Below, one piece after another: positions 1 through 8,518 of a stretch of DNA of 64,000 nt. Made by a program: the position numbers and the translations under genes. The stretch is from positions 124,001 through 188,000 of the forward strand of contig JAFMJI010000002.1 in NCBI GenBank assembly GCA_017853575.1, read 5' to 3'. The stretch comes from Chitinophagaceae bacterium. Its GTDB lineage: Bacteria; Bacteroidota; Bacteroidia; Chitinophagales; Chitinophagaceae. Below the pieces are notes generated by a model. It made no database searches, had not been told where the DNA came from, and saw only the letters and a list, made by a program, of their open reading frames with translations. How positions within the stretch are numbered: the stretch's first letter is position 1; every line of letters starts with the position of its first letter.

Positions 1-14
1 GTCTCATTTAAACT

Positions 15-719
15 TTAAGACGACTTTCTTTTCACCATTTTGGTTTTTAGAATTTTAATTGAACCAAGGGGCCTGTCACCGCCTGCCTTTCCAGAGGTGG
101 GGGTGGACGCAATTTTATCCAACGCATCAAATCCGCTTACCAATTCTCCAAAAATGGTATAATTCTGATCTAGGTGCGGACTACCACCCAAGGTTTTGTA
201 AACTGCTCTATGCATTTCGGGTAATTTTCTACCCTTCAGTCTGTATGTTTCAGTTGAATCCAGTGTAAAATCTGTGTGCACCCTTCCCTGAACAATATAA
301 AACTGTACACCACTGCTGTTTCTTTTGGGGTTGATATCATCTCCCCACCTTGCTGCTGCGATGACACCCTTTTTGTGAAAAAGAGATGGCATGAATTCTG
401 CCGGCAATGTATAGTCTCTCATAAACTTTGTGCTGTCGGCATTATCTCTGGATTTCTCATCTCCGGCCTGAATCATAAATCCACTGATCACCCTGTGAAA
501 TGCAATTCCTTTGTAAAATTTCGATTTAATCAGTTTGATAAAATTGTCTCGATGAATGGGGGTTGAATCGCTTAATCTTATGATAAATGTTCCTGCGTCA
601 GTGACCATCTCAACGTCTTTCTTGAAATCTGACTTTTTAATTTTTGCAACGGGTTGCGCAAGATTGATTTTTGAAAAAAGCAATGCCAGCAACAGGAGAG
701 AGGTTAAGTGTATTTTCAT
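15..719 (-). CDS. Secreted cyclophilin-type peptidyl-prolyl isomerase
   Basis: Catalyses cis-trans isomerisation of prolyl bonds, probably helping proteins fold in the periplasm. The 234-residue protein starts with a hydrophobic signal peptide (residues 1-21, likely cleaved after Ala21). The cyclophilin domain fills about residues 38-228. Visible landmarks are FHRVISGFMIQAGD near residue 75, which holds the catalytic Arg of the family, and NSSGVQFYIVQG near residue 133. Compared with short bacterial cyclophilins it has extra loops around residues 85-130 and 150-185, as in other Bacteroidota homologues. Its ATG overlaps the stop of the upstream small gene by 3 bases, so the two are translationally coupled and driven by the promoter at 1068-1075. 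Family is sure; the cell compartment is inferred from the signal peptide. Confidence 0.93.
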   Translation of the reverse strand: MKIHLTSLLLLALLFSKINLAQPVAKIKKSDFKKDVEMVTDAGTFIIRLSDSTPIHRDNFIKLIKSKFYKGIAFHRVISGFMIQAGDEKSRDNADSTKFMRDYTLPAEFMPSLFHKKGVIAAARWGDDINPKRNSSGVQFYIVQGRVHTDFTLDSTETYRLKGRKLPEMHRAVYKTLGGSPHLDQNYTIFGELVSGFDALDKIASTPTSGKAGGDRPLGSIKILKTKMVKRKSS

Positions 720-1063
720 ATGAAATTGTTCTGTGAGAAATAAAACAGTACATGGTCTTTCATGAAGTTTTCCTGTTCAACTAAAGCCATGGGAGGCAAT
801 TCTTTTAATTGTTTAAAATGCGGCCAACCATCCTCATCCCATCCCTCTTTTTCATAGTATCCACTTGCAGAAAGAATGGAACAAACCGCAACATGCATGA
901 GATCCTGTTTTTGCTCTTTTGTAAATTCATGTCCGGCGCCTCCAACTTCCTGTACACCAATTAAAAACAAAATAGATTCCAAATCTGGTTTTTTACCAAA
1001 TCTTTCAATGAGTTTTTCTTCTAGCTTCCACCACCTGATTTGTAAATCTTCTGAGACCATCAT
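716..1063 (-). CDS. Small conserved protein of unknown function
   Basis: A 115-residue soluble, acidic, Trp-rich protein with no signal peptide, membrane segment or motif that I can tie to a function. The middle (about residues 28-45) reads like a small helical core with LFLIGVQEVGG. I recall similar short proteins in Bacteroidota but cannot name a family. It is the first gene of a two-gene operon with the secreted cyclophilin, overlapping it by 3 bases, and is divergent from serS. Two in-frame ATG codons (1063 and 1060) lie only 4 to 7 bases after the -7 promoter element at 1068-1075, so the mRNA is probably leaderless. Confidence 0.75.
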   Translation of the reverse strand: MMVSEDLQIRWWKLEEKLIERFGKKPDLESILFLIGVQEVGGAGHEFTKEQKQDLMHVAVCSILSASGYYEKEGWDEDGWPHFKQLKELPPMALVEQENFMKDHVLFYFSQNNFI

Positions 1064-1067
1064 CCGA

Positions 1068-1075
1068 CAAAACTA
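1068..1075 (-). promoter_or_regulatory. -7 promoter element (TAGTTTTG) for the 1063-15 operon
   Basis: Reading the minus strand, TAGTTTTG matches the Bacteroidota sigma-A -7 consensus TAnnTTTG exactly. Only 4 bases separate its last G from the ATG at 1063, so transcription should start at or next to the start codon. I see no convincing -33 TTTG partner. Confidence 0.6.
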
Positions 1076-1118
1076 ATCAACATTCTGATAAGGCGCATAA
1101 GGCAACTCCATGATTGCC

Positions 1119-1126
1119 TATCTTTG
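1119..1126 (+). promoter_or_regulatory. -7 promoter element (TATCTTTG) for serS
   Basis: Exact match to TAnnTTTG, 15 bases upstream of the serS ATG at 1142. The last three bases (TTG) could be read as an in-frame start for a longer SerRS, but they belong to the promoter, which decides in favour of the ATG at 1142. Confidence 0.7.
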
Positions 1127-1141
1127 CAAAAATTTCAGCAA

Positions 1142-2413
1142 ATGTTGCAACTGGGATTTATCAGATCAAACAGGGAAAAAGTATTGCAAGGCCTTCAAAA
1201 AAAGCATTTTCAAGATTTGCAGCTTGTGGATGAAATCATTACATTGGATGACCAGCGAAAAAAACTTCAAACCCAGTCGGATGATCTTTTGTCGCAACGA
1301 AATTCTGCTTCAAAATCTATTGGTGCCCTCATTGCACAAGGCAAAAAAGAAGAAGCAGAGGAGAGCAAATTAAAGGTTGCATCTTTAAAAGAGCAAATTG
1401 ATACGCTGACAACTGAACTCTCAAAAGTTGAAGAGCAACTTAATCAGTGTCTTTTAAAATTGCCCAATCTGCCCAATGAACTTGTTCCAAATGGAAAAGC
1501 TGCAGAAGAAAATACCGTTGTAAAACAATCAACCAATCTTCCTGCATTATTTCAGGGAGCAAAACCCCATTGGGATTTGATTACTCAATATGATTTGGTC
1601 GATTTCCAAACCGGTGTAAAAATTACCGGAAGCGGATTTCCTCTTTACAAAGGAAAAGGTGCAAAACTGCAGAGAGCTTTGATTCAATATTTTCTCGATT
1701 ACAATACTGCTGCCGGATATACAGAGTATATTCCACCCCATGTCGTAAATGCAAGCTCTGCTTATGGTACAGGGCAGTTGCCAGACAAAGAAGGTCAAAT
1801 GTATTTTATACAGGAAGATGATTTGTACTTGATACCTACCGCAGAAGTGCCGGTAACAAATATTTACAGAGATGAAATTGTTTCATCTTCTTCTCTTCCT
1901 ATAAAGATGACAGCATATACCCCATGTTTCAGGAGGGAAGCAGGAAGTTTTGGTAAAGATGTGCGTGGATTAAACAGGGTGCATCAATTTGATAAAGTTG
2001 AAATCGTTCAGCTAACGGAAGCAACAAAAAGTTATGCAGCCTTGGACGAAATGGTTTCGCATGTTGAAAAACTGATTCTTTCACTCGAGCTCCCATATAG
2101 AATTTTGCGATTGTGTGGCGGTGACATGAGTTTTGCTTCTGCGCTTACATACGATTTCGAAGTATATAGTGCAGCACAAGAACGTTGGCTTGAAGTAAGC
2201 TCTGTGTCTAACTTTGAGACTTTCCAAACCAATCGTTTGAAGATTAGAACAAAGGATGAGCAGGGTAAAACACAATTGCTGCATTCTTTGAATGGAAGCT
2301 CTCTTGCTCTGCCAAGAATTCTTGCAAGCATGCTTGAAAATTTTCAAACACCTGAAGAAATTATCATTCCAAAAGTGCTTCAGCCTTATTTCGGTGCAGA
2401 GAAGATTTCTTGA
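1142..2413 (+). CDS. serS: Serine--tRNA ligase
   Basis: Charges tRNA-Ser (and tRNA-Sec where present) with serine in the cytoplasm. The 423-residue protein has the family layout. An N-terminal antiparallel coiled-coil arm (about residues 1-110, rich in Lys, Glu and Gln) binds the long variable arm of the tRNA. The class II catalytic core follows, with motif 2 around FRREAGSFG...RVHQFDKVE and motif 3 around LNGSSLALPRILASMLEN near the C-terminus. Length is normal. The start at ATG 1142 (MLQLGFIRSNREKV) matches the usual SerRS N-terminus and excludes the TTG at 1124, which is promoter sequence. It is divergent from the 1063 operon. Its TGA touches the TAA of the convergent alkane monooxygenase gene with no base between. 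Confidence 0.97.
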   Translation: MLQLGFIRSNREKVLQGLQKKHFQDLQLVDEIITLDDQRKKLQTQSDDLLSQRNSASKSIGALIAQGKKEEAEESKLKVASLKEQIDTLTTELSKVEEQLNQCLLKLPNLPNELVPNGKAAEENTVVKQSTNLPALFQGAKPHWDLITQYDLVDFQTGVKITGSGFPLYKGKGAKLQRALIQYFLDYNTAAGYTEYIPPHVVNASSAYGTGQLPDKEGQMYFIQEDDLYLIPTAEVPVTNIYRDEIVSSSSLPIKMTAYTPCFRREAGSFGKDVRGLNRVHQFDKVEIVQLTEATKSYAALDEMVSHVEKLILSLELPYRILRLCGGDMSFASALTYDFEVYSAAQERWLEVSSVSNFETFQTNRLKIRTKDEQGKTQLLHSLNGSSLALPRILASMLENFQTPEEIIIPKVLQPYFGAEKIS

Positions 2414-3460
2414 TTAATCTTGAAATTTAGCCATTCTGCGGTGCATGATTTCAAACCAAAGAGGGGGAAACATGGCCAAAATAATCATGCCTGGGTATCC
2501 AGTTGGCATTTGTGGTGCATTTTCGTGATGTCTAAGCAATTGATATTTTCTGCTTGCCTGATAGTGGTGATCACTATGTCGGGATAATTCAAAAAGCAAT
2601 AGCCTACCCAAAAAATGATTGCTGTTCCAGCTGTGCTCAGGCATAGCACGTTCATAACCCTGTTCTGTTTTTTTCCTTTCCAATCCATAATGTTCAATGT
2701 AGTTGACGGTCTCCAATAACAGAAAACCTATGGTTGCGGCAGCAAGAAAACAACATCCAGCAAAGATTCCGAACACACCAAATATGGCAGCAATAAATAC
2801 CAATTGCAAGCACTGAAACTGAATCATTTGATTCGTAACGTTGAATATCGGCTTGCCTTTCTTTCTTTGTTCATCTGCTGCAATTTTCCAAGCTGAAATA
2901 TATCCGTAAATAACAGTTCTTAGGTAAAAGCGGTAGAGGTTTTCCCCTTTTCTTGCACTGCTAGGATCTTCATGGGTAGATACATTTTTATGGTGTCCTT
3001 TGTTGTGTTCAATATAGAAATGCATATAGAGTGAAGTGAGCAACAATGCCTTTGCCATGTTTCTCTCGTAAAGATGTCGTCGGTGGCCAAGTTCGTGTCC
3101 AACATTGATGCCGAATGTTCCACAAAGCAGGCCCATGGCAGATATCTTACCTATCAGTTCCAATTGGTTGTTAATGGGATTACTGACAGTTTGTAAAAAA
3201 TAATAAACTGCAATGTATTGTAGTGGTACAATTGCGTAGAGCCATATGTCATAGAGCCTATCTTCTTTTGCAATCTGTACCTCTGCGTCTGAAAGATTTT
3301 TCTCGTTCGATGGAATGAGCAGTTCCACAGATGGTACAATCAGAAATGCAAATAATACCGGTGCAAATACCATCCATCCTTTTTGAGTGAATGATAAATA
3401 AGCCAGCGCATATATGGCCAAAGGAAGACTGAATTTTAATGCCCTAATTTTCATTGTCAT
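2414..3460 (-). CDS. alkB: AlkB-type alkane 1-monooxygenase (integral-membrane di-iron)
   Basis: Membrane non-haem di-iron hydroxylase; characterised relatives oxidise medium-chain alkanes at the terminal carbon using O2 and electrons from rubredoxin. The 348-residue protein has several hydrophobic helices (about residues 9-48, 74-120, 214-250). All histidine boxes of the family are present: HELGHRRH (122-129), EHNKGHHKNVSTHEDP (151-166), NYIEHYG (253-259) and RHSDHH (294-299). Met1 and Met3 are both possible starts. It is the last gene of a run with two peptide transporters (gap of 4 bases to the OPT gene). No rubredoxin, rubredoxin reductase, alcohol dehydrogenase or alkane regulator is nearby, so the true substrate is open; related enzymes also hydroxylate fatty-acyl or other aliphatic compounds. 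Family assignment is strong, substrate is inferred. Confidence 0.88.
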   Translation of the reverse strand: MTMKIRALKFSLPLAIYALAYLSFTQKGWMVFAPVLFAFLIVPSVELLIPSNEKNLSDAEVQIAKEDRLYDIWLYAIVPLQYIAVYYFLQTVSNPINNQLELIGKISAMGLLCGTFGINVGHELGHRRHLYERNMAKALLLTSLYMHFYIEHNKGHHKNVSTHEDPSSARKGENLYRFYLRTVIYGYISAWKIAADEQRKKGKPIFNVTNQMIQFQCLQLVFIAAIFGVFGIFAGCCFLAAATIGFLLLETVNYIEHYGLERKKTEQGYERAMPEHSWNSNHFLGRLLLFELSRHSDHHYQASRKYQLLRHHENAPQMPTGYPGMIILAMFPPLWFEIMHRRMAKFQD

Positions 3461-3464
3461 GCTT

Positions 3465-5504
3465 TTATAGAGATTCTTCTTTTCTCATGGCAACCCTGTA
3501 CAAGACATATGCCATTATAAAGAAAATAAAGGTACCTAGAAGAAAATATCCTTGTTCACCTAAGAGATGATTAATAGATTCTTCCATATTCAACATGCTA
3601 AGTTTTTTGGCGATGGTATCATTAGCAGATAAAAATGCTACTGCTACTCCTGCAATGGCACCTCCTGCAACGAGTCCGGTTGCAAAAAGATTTCCCTGTC
3701 TCAAATCTTCTTCGTGCGAATTGTCGGAAGATTTTTTTCTTTGATCTACCCAACCTCTTATTGCGCCACCAATAAATATCGGAAGTGTAGTAGATAGAGG
3801 AAGGTATATACCAATGGCAAAACTCAATGCTTTTATACCACATAGTTCCATTACCATTGCGATTGCGACTCCAACCAAAACAAATTGCCAATCCAAATTA
3901 AATGAAAGGATTCCTTTGATCAACGTAGCCATCAATGTTGCTTGTGGTGCAGCATATCGGTCTGTTCCTATGGCATGGTAGATGTTGGATTGCAACATTT
4001 CCTGCGTGGGTGTATCCAGCACTTTGATCGTAAAGCCAATAGCTACCGATGAAACAATGGCTCCGATGAACAATGCAACTTGCTGTGCACGTGGCGTGGC
4101 GCCTAATATATATCCTGTTTTTAAGTCTTGTGATGTTGCACCTGCATTGGCAGCTGCAATACAAATAATTCCCCCAACAACCAATGCCATGGGTTCGAAA
4201 ACTTTTCCGGTCCATCCCACTGCAATAAAAACCAAACAAGTTCCCATGATGGTAGCGATCGTCATGCCTGAAATAGGATTGTTAGATGATCCTATAAGGC
4301 CCACAATACGTGAAGAAACTGTTACAAAGAATGCACCAAAAACCACCACCAGTATGCCAATCAGTAATTTGCTTGTAAAACCATTGCCTGGCAAAATGGG
4401 TAGAATGGCCATCAGCAATATCAGCGCCAAACTCCCCCACAATACAATTTTAAGCGAAAGGTCTCGCTCTGTTCTCAAAGATTGATGTGTACCTGATTGA
4501 TCTTTTCTTATTTTACCAATGCTTCCTTTGAAAGAAGATACTATGGTTGGAATGGTTTTGATCAGTGTGATGAATCCTCCAGCAGCAACAGCACCTGCTC
4601 CTATTTGTCTTACATAGGCTCTGTAAATAGCAGTTGCAAAATCTCCAAATTGATGTGTTGTTGGATCCCATCCGCCGGGTCCTCCTGCTGTATGCAGATC
4701 TTTTAAGTATCCAAGTTTGATCAATTGACTGGCAATTACATCAGCTGGAACAACTGTTGCAAGCAGGGGATTAAAGACAAACCAAGTAAGTACACTACCA
4801 GCAACAAGCACCCCTGCAATTTTTGGTCCGATGATGTAACCTACGCCCAGGTATTCGGGTGTAATTTCTCCACTTATTTTGGCAGAGGGCAAATATTTAT
4901 TAGTTTGAGTAGTTATATACGAAGGAGTTTCAGCTATGAAGTGAAATACCTTTTGAAAAAAAGCATAGACAACTGCAAATCCCAATCCAGAAAAAGCTGT
5001 TTTTGCAAAATTGCCACCTCTTTCACCAGCTTTCAAAACAGATGCACATGCAGTTCCTTCAGGATAGGGAAGTGTTTCATGTTCTTTTACAATCAATGCG
5101 CTTCTCAACGGAATCATCATCAATGTACCAAGCATTCCACCAAAAATAGCGAGCACCAATATGGTTAAGTAATTAAAATAATCTGCGCTTGTGGTTTCAC
5201 TGAGAAATAAAAATCCTGGTAACGTAAATACCACACCAGCAGCAATGCTTTCACCGGCAGAACCAGTTGTCTGAATGATGTTGTTCTCAAGAATTGTAGT
5301 CTTCAAAAAAAGTCTGCTAAGTGCAATCGACATCACTGCAATCGGTATAGAAGCAGAAACGGTCAAACCCGCTTTCAAAGCAAGGTAAACAGTTGCAGCT
5401 CCAAAGATGATGCCAAAGCAAGATCCAGTGATAACAGCTTTCCAAGTGAATTCTTTCATCATTTGATCAGGTGCTATGAAGGGAGTAAATTTTTTATCAC
5501 TCAT
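3465..5504 (-). CDS. OPT-family oligopeptide transporter
   Basis: A 679-residue polytopic inner-membrane protein with about 14-16 hydrophobic segments from residue 20 to the C-terminus. It resembles the bacterial branch of the OPT family, proton-coupled importers of oligopeptides or peptide-metal conjugates. The family landmarks are the N-terminal TWKAVITGSCFGIIFGA segment, the PYPEGTACASVLKAGE region near residue 150, and GATSQDLKTGYILGATPR near residue 455. It lies 22 bases downstream of a POT-family di/tripeptide symporter and 4 bases upstream of alkB, so the two transporters very likely form one peptide-uptake transcription unit. The exact cargo cannot be read from sequence. Confidence 0.9.
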   Translation of the reverse strand: MSDKKFTPFIAPDQMMKEFTWKAVITGSCFGIIFGAATVYLALKAGLTVSASIPIAVMSIALSRLFLKTTILENNIIQTTGSAGESIAAGVVFTLPGFLFLSETTSADYFNYLTILVLAIFGGMLGTLMMIPLRSALIVKEHETLPYPEGTACASVLKAGERGGNFAKTAFSGLGFAVVYAFFQKVFHFIAETPSYITTQTNKYLPSAKISGEITPEYLGVGYIIGPKIAGVLVAGSVLTWFVFNPLLATVVPADVIASQLIKLGYLKDLHTAGGPGGWDPTTHQFGDFATAIYRAYVRQIGAGAVAAGGFITLIKTIPTIVSSFKGSIGKIRKDQSGTHQSLRTERDLSLKIVLWGSLALILLMAILPILPGNGFTSKLLIGILVVVFGAFFVTVSSRIVGLIGSSNNPISGMTIATIMGTCLVFIAVGWTGKVFEPMALVVGGIICIAAANAGATSQDLKTGYILGATPRAQQVALFIGAIVSSVAIGFTIKVLDTPTQEMLQSNIYHAIGTDRYAAPQATLMATLIKGILSFNLDWQFVLVGVAIAMVMELCGIKALSFAIGIYLPLSTTLPIFIGGAIRGWVDQRKKSSDNSHEEDLRQGNLFATGLVAGGAIAGVAVAFLSANDTIAKKLSMLNMEESINHLLGEQGYFLLGTFIFFIMAYVLYRVAMRKEESL

Positions 5505-5526
5505 GAGTTGGATTGATTTTAAATGT

Positions 5527-7083
5527 TTACTTCATAAGGCTTTGTAGCTTTTTCGAAAGAATAAATAGAATCAATGAAGCTGTACCTGCCATGACAACAA
5601 ACATGAGAAAGAAATCAAAATTGTTTTCAATAGCAAAGCCTAGTACCTGTTTTGATTTTCCTGCTTCAGGATAAAATTTACTCAATGCTCCCGCAAGATA
5701 GTTGGCGAATGCATTTGCAGTGAACCACACTGCCATCAACAACGATGAAAATTTGAGCGGTGCCAATTTATTTACCAATGAGAGTCCGATTGGAGATAAA
5801 CAGAGCTCGCCAAGAGTATGCATTGCATACATGCCAAGCAGCCAGATCATACTCACTTTGATACCTGGTTGAACATCCTTGACTCCGAATGCAATCCACA
5901 AATATCCCATGGCAAGCAAAAACAAGCCCAGGGCCATTTTGGTGGGTGATGATGGATTGTGTTTACCCAATCTCACCCATAGCCAGGCAAGCAAAGGAGC
6001 AAATCCAACAACAAAAGATGAGTTCAATGATTGAAAGAAACTTGCTGGAACAATAAAAAATCCTAGATCGCGTTGCGTTTGTTCATCAGCAAAAAATGTT
6101 AAGGAAGCACCTGCCTGCTCAAATGCACTCCAAAAGAATATCACAAAAAAGGATACTGTGAAAATGACCAATACCTTGCTTTTTTCAATTCGGCTCAGCG
6201 TCTTATCTGTAAATACAATAATCGCAATGATCAATATCGATGCAACCAGTAAGAAAACCAAATTGGTAAACAATGCTGTTCCTATTTCAACGCCATTTAT
6301 GGTAAATCCAAAATGTTTAATGGATGCTAGCCCAGAGTCCAAATAAAGCATGCCCGTTGAAACCATAACCAAGGCGATCATTCCTATAGTCATGACTATT
6401 GGATTCCTGGAAACAGGTTGACTGTTTTCTGGTTCCATGCCAAGTGTATTTCCATCAGGGTCTTTCACAAATTTCCTGTGATACATCATTTGAATAGCAA
6501 CACTAATAAGCATTCCAATTCCACCTGCCAGAAATGCCCATTTAAAATCAGCTGGATTTCCAGTATCACCCACCAACCCACAAATAAAAGGGCCCAGCGC
6601 ACCACCTACATTGATTCCCATGTAAAATATGGTATATGCTGAATCAATGCGGGTATCTCGTTTGGGATATAGTTGTCCTACCAACGCAGAAATATTGGGT
6701 TTAAAAAATCCATTGCCTGCAATCATAAATCCTAGGCCACTAAAAAATAAAAGCTGCGAGAGATCCGGATTATTGACATAGGTGTTTCCACAAAAGAATA
6801 ATACAAATTCTCCCAATGCCATGATGAGTCCACCTGTAATAATAGATCTCTGATTCCCCCAAAACCGATCGGCAATGAATCCACCAATCAAGGGGGATAA
6901 ATAAATCAAGCTGGTGTAACCACCATATAGATGAGAAGAAAAATCTTTAGAGAATAACAAAGCTTTGGTCATGAAAAGCACCAAGATGGCTCTCATCCCA
7001 TAATAATTGTATCTCTCCCACATTTCTGTGGCAAACAGAACGTAAAGTCCTTTTGGGTGCGATGGGTTTTTGGTTTGAGACAT
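5527..7083 (-). CDS. POT/PTR-family proton-dependent peptide symporter (MFS)
   Basis: A 518-residue inner-membrane symporter of the proton-dependent oligopeptide transporter family, which imports di- and tripeptides. The N-terminus carries the family motif ATEMWERYNYYGMRAILVLF (residues 14-33), including the ExxER-like WERYNYYGMR. GGFIADRFWGNQRSI near residue 67 is the MFS loop 2-3 motif and PTR signature. Twelve or more hydrophobic helices follow, with a longer central loop around residues 205-235. It is the first gene of the POT-OPT-alkB run and is divergent from purD (55 bases between starts). A weak -7-like element (TATTTTAG) lies upstream on the minus strand, but it is not an exact match and is not listed separately. 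Confidence 0.92.
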   Translation of the reverse strand: MSQTKNPSHPKGLYVLFATEMWERYNYYGMRAILVLFMTKALLFSKDFSSHLYGGYTSLIYLSPLIGGFIADRFWGNQRSIITGGLIMALGEFVLFFCGNTYVNNPDLSQLLFFSGLGFMIAGNGFFKPNISALVGQLYPKRDTRIDSAYTIFYMGINVGGALGPFICGLVGDTGNPADFKWAFLAGGIGMLISVAIQMMYHRKFVKDPDGNTLGMEPENSQPVSRNPIVMTIGMIALVMVSTGMLYLDSGLASIKHFGFTINGVEIGTALFTNLVFLLVASILIIAIIVFTDKTLSRIEKSKVLVIFTVSFFVIFFWSAFEQAGASLTFFADEQTQRDLGFFIVPASFFQSLNSSFVVGFAPLLAWLWVRLGKHNPSSPTKMALGLFLLAMGYLWIAFGVKDVQPGIKVSMIWLLGMYAMHTLGELCLSPIGLSLVNKLAPLKFSSLLMAVWFTANAFANYLAGALSKFYPEAGKSKQVLGFAIENNFDFFLMFVVMAGTASLILFILSKKLQSLMK

Positions 7084-7120
7084 GTGATAGTTTTAAGCAA
7101 TACCTAAAATAAGCAATTTG

Positions 7121-7128
7121 TATCTTCG
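7121..7128 (+). promoter_or_regulatory. -7 promoter element (TATCTTCG) for purD
   Basis: One-base variant (TTCG for TTTG) of the TAnnTTTG consensus, 9 bases before the purD ATG. The same TTCG form recurs before the TonB-dependent receptor and tsaE, which supports it as a working variant. Confidence 0.55.
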
Positions 7129-7137
7129 CCAATCATT

Positions 7138-8418
7138 ATGAATATACTTCTATTGGGTTCTGGCGGCAGGGAACATGCCCTGGCATGGAAATTGAGCAAA
7201 AGCAAACATTGCAGCAAGCTTTTCATTGCCCCTGGAAATCCCGGAACTGCCCTTTGTGGTGATAATGTTTCGATCGATTTAAATGATTTTTCAGCGGTAG
7301 CAACATTTTGCAAGCAGAACAAGATTGAAATAGTAGTGGTTGGCCCTGAGGATCCTTTGGTGAAAGGTATTTATGATTTTTTACAGGCAGATCCAGCACT
7401 CCAAGACCTGATCGTAGTTGGTCCTTCTGCTCATGCAGCACAACTGGAAGGAAGCAAGGCGTTTGCTAAGGCTTTTATGCAGCGCAATAACATACCCACT
7501 GCAGCATACAGAGAATTTACCAAAGAGAATTTTGAGGAAGGTAAATCCTATATCCAGCAACACAGTTTACCCATCGTGATCAAAGCAGATGGATTGGCAG
7601 CTGGTAAAGGTGTTGTAATTGCAGCCTCTCATGAGGAAGCCATCAAGACCTTTGAAGAAATGATTTTGGATGCAAAGTTTGGTGAGGCCAGTTCAAAGGT
7701 GGTGATTGAGCAGTTTTTACAGGGTATTGAATTGAGTGTTTTTGCACTGACAGATGGGAACGAATTTGTTTTATTACCAGAGGCGAAAGACTACAAGCGA
7801 ATCGGAGAGGGAGACAGGGGTCTGAATACAGGAGGAATGGGTGCAGTGAGTCCAGTGCCTTTTGCAGAGGGCGACTTCATGGTGAAAGTAGTTGAGAAAA
7901 TTGTGAAACCCACGATAGTAGGACTTTCCAAGGAAAAACTTGTATATAATGGCTTTGTGTTTTTTGGATTGATCAACGTTGAAGGAGAGCCGTTTGTCAT
8001 AGAATATAATTGCAGAATGGGTGATCCTGAAACTGAAGTGGTGATGCCCAGATTGGCATCCGACCTGGTTGAGCTTTTTATTTGCATGCACCAGCATACA
8101 CTTGGTCAATACAAGATTCAAATTGACCAAAGAGCAGCCGCCACAGTGGTTTTGGTGAGTGGCGGATACCCAGAGAATTTTGAAAAAGGGAAAGTCATCT
8201 CAGGATTGAACAGTTCTTTTTCTGATGATACCATCGTGTTTCATGCTGGAATTAAATCATCCTCAGATCAACTACTCACAAATGGCGGAAGGGTTGCTGC
8301 TGTTAGTTCTTATGGTAAAAACATCACTGAGGCAGTACAAACATCTGTGCATGCGATCTCTCAAATTCAGTATGAAAAGATGTACTTCAGAACTGATATT
8401 GGTTACGAATTCAAATAG
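7138..8418 (+). CDS. purD: Phosphoribosylamine--glycine ligase (GAR synthetase)
   Basis: Second step of purine synthesis: joins glycine to phosphoribosylamine with ATP to give GAR, in the cytoplasm. The 426-residue length is normal for a monofunctional PurD. The start MNILLLGSGGREHALAWKL is the family N-terminal signature. The ATP-grasp region holds IKADGLAAGKGVVIA near residue 145 and NTGGMGAVSPVPF near residue 230. ECNCRMGDPETE-type metal-binding sequence appears here as EYNCRMGDPETE near residue 290. The gene stands alone, divergent from the POT gene. It is followed by an AT-rich palindrome at 8444-8465 before mreB. Confidence 0.97.
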   Translation: MNILLLGSGGREHALAWKLSKSKHCSKLFIAPGNPGTALCGDNVSIDLNDFSAVATFCKQNKIEIVVVGPEDPLVKGIYDFLQADPALQDLIVVGPSAHAAQLEGSKAFAKAFMQRNNIPTAAYREFTKENFEEGKSYIQQHSLPIVIKADGLAAGKGVVIAASHEEAIKTFEEMILDAKFGEASSKVVIEQFLQGIELSVFALTDGNEFVLLPEAKDYKRIGEGDRGLNTGGMGAVSPVPFAEGDFMVKVVEKIVKPTIVGLSKEKLVYNGFVFFGLINVEGEPFVIEYNCRMGDPETEVVMPRLASDLVELFICMHQHTLGQYKIQIDQRAAATVVLVSGGYPENFEKGKVISGLNSSFSDDTIVFHAGIKSSSDQLLTNGGRVAAVSSYGKNITEAVQTSVHAISQIQYEKMYFRTDIGYEFK

Positions 8419-8443
8419 CACACAGACCTTCAGTTTCCTATTT

Positions 8444-8465
8444 TCATGATTTTAAAAAATCATGA
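8444..8465. repeat. 22-base palindrome between purD and mreB
   Basis: Arms TCATGATTTT and AAAATCATGA flank two A residues, giving a perfect AT-rich hairpin 25 bases after the purD stop. A run of six T residues follows about 12 bases later (8478-8483), too far for a textbook intrinsic terminator. It may be a weak terminator or a protein-binding palindrome. Confidence 0.45.
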
Positions 8466-8487
8466 TTGCAAATTGGCTTTTTTAATA

Positions 8488-8495
8488 CAACTTTG
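8488..8495 (+). promoter_or_regulatory. -7-like element (CAACTTTG) for the mreB operon
   Basis: Seven of eight bases fit TAnnTTTG, the first T being C. It sits 23 bases before the mreB ATG, in the only sizeable gap before the five-gene cell-shape operon. Confidence 0.45.
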
Positions 8496-8518
8496 TAAGG
8501 CGTTTAAATACAGTATAA

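Noticed and set aside
3982-5168. Plus-strand open frames of 60-170 codons
   Set aside because: They are antisense to the OPT transporter gene, whose hydrophobic codons leave the opposite frames open.
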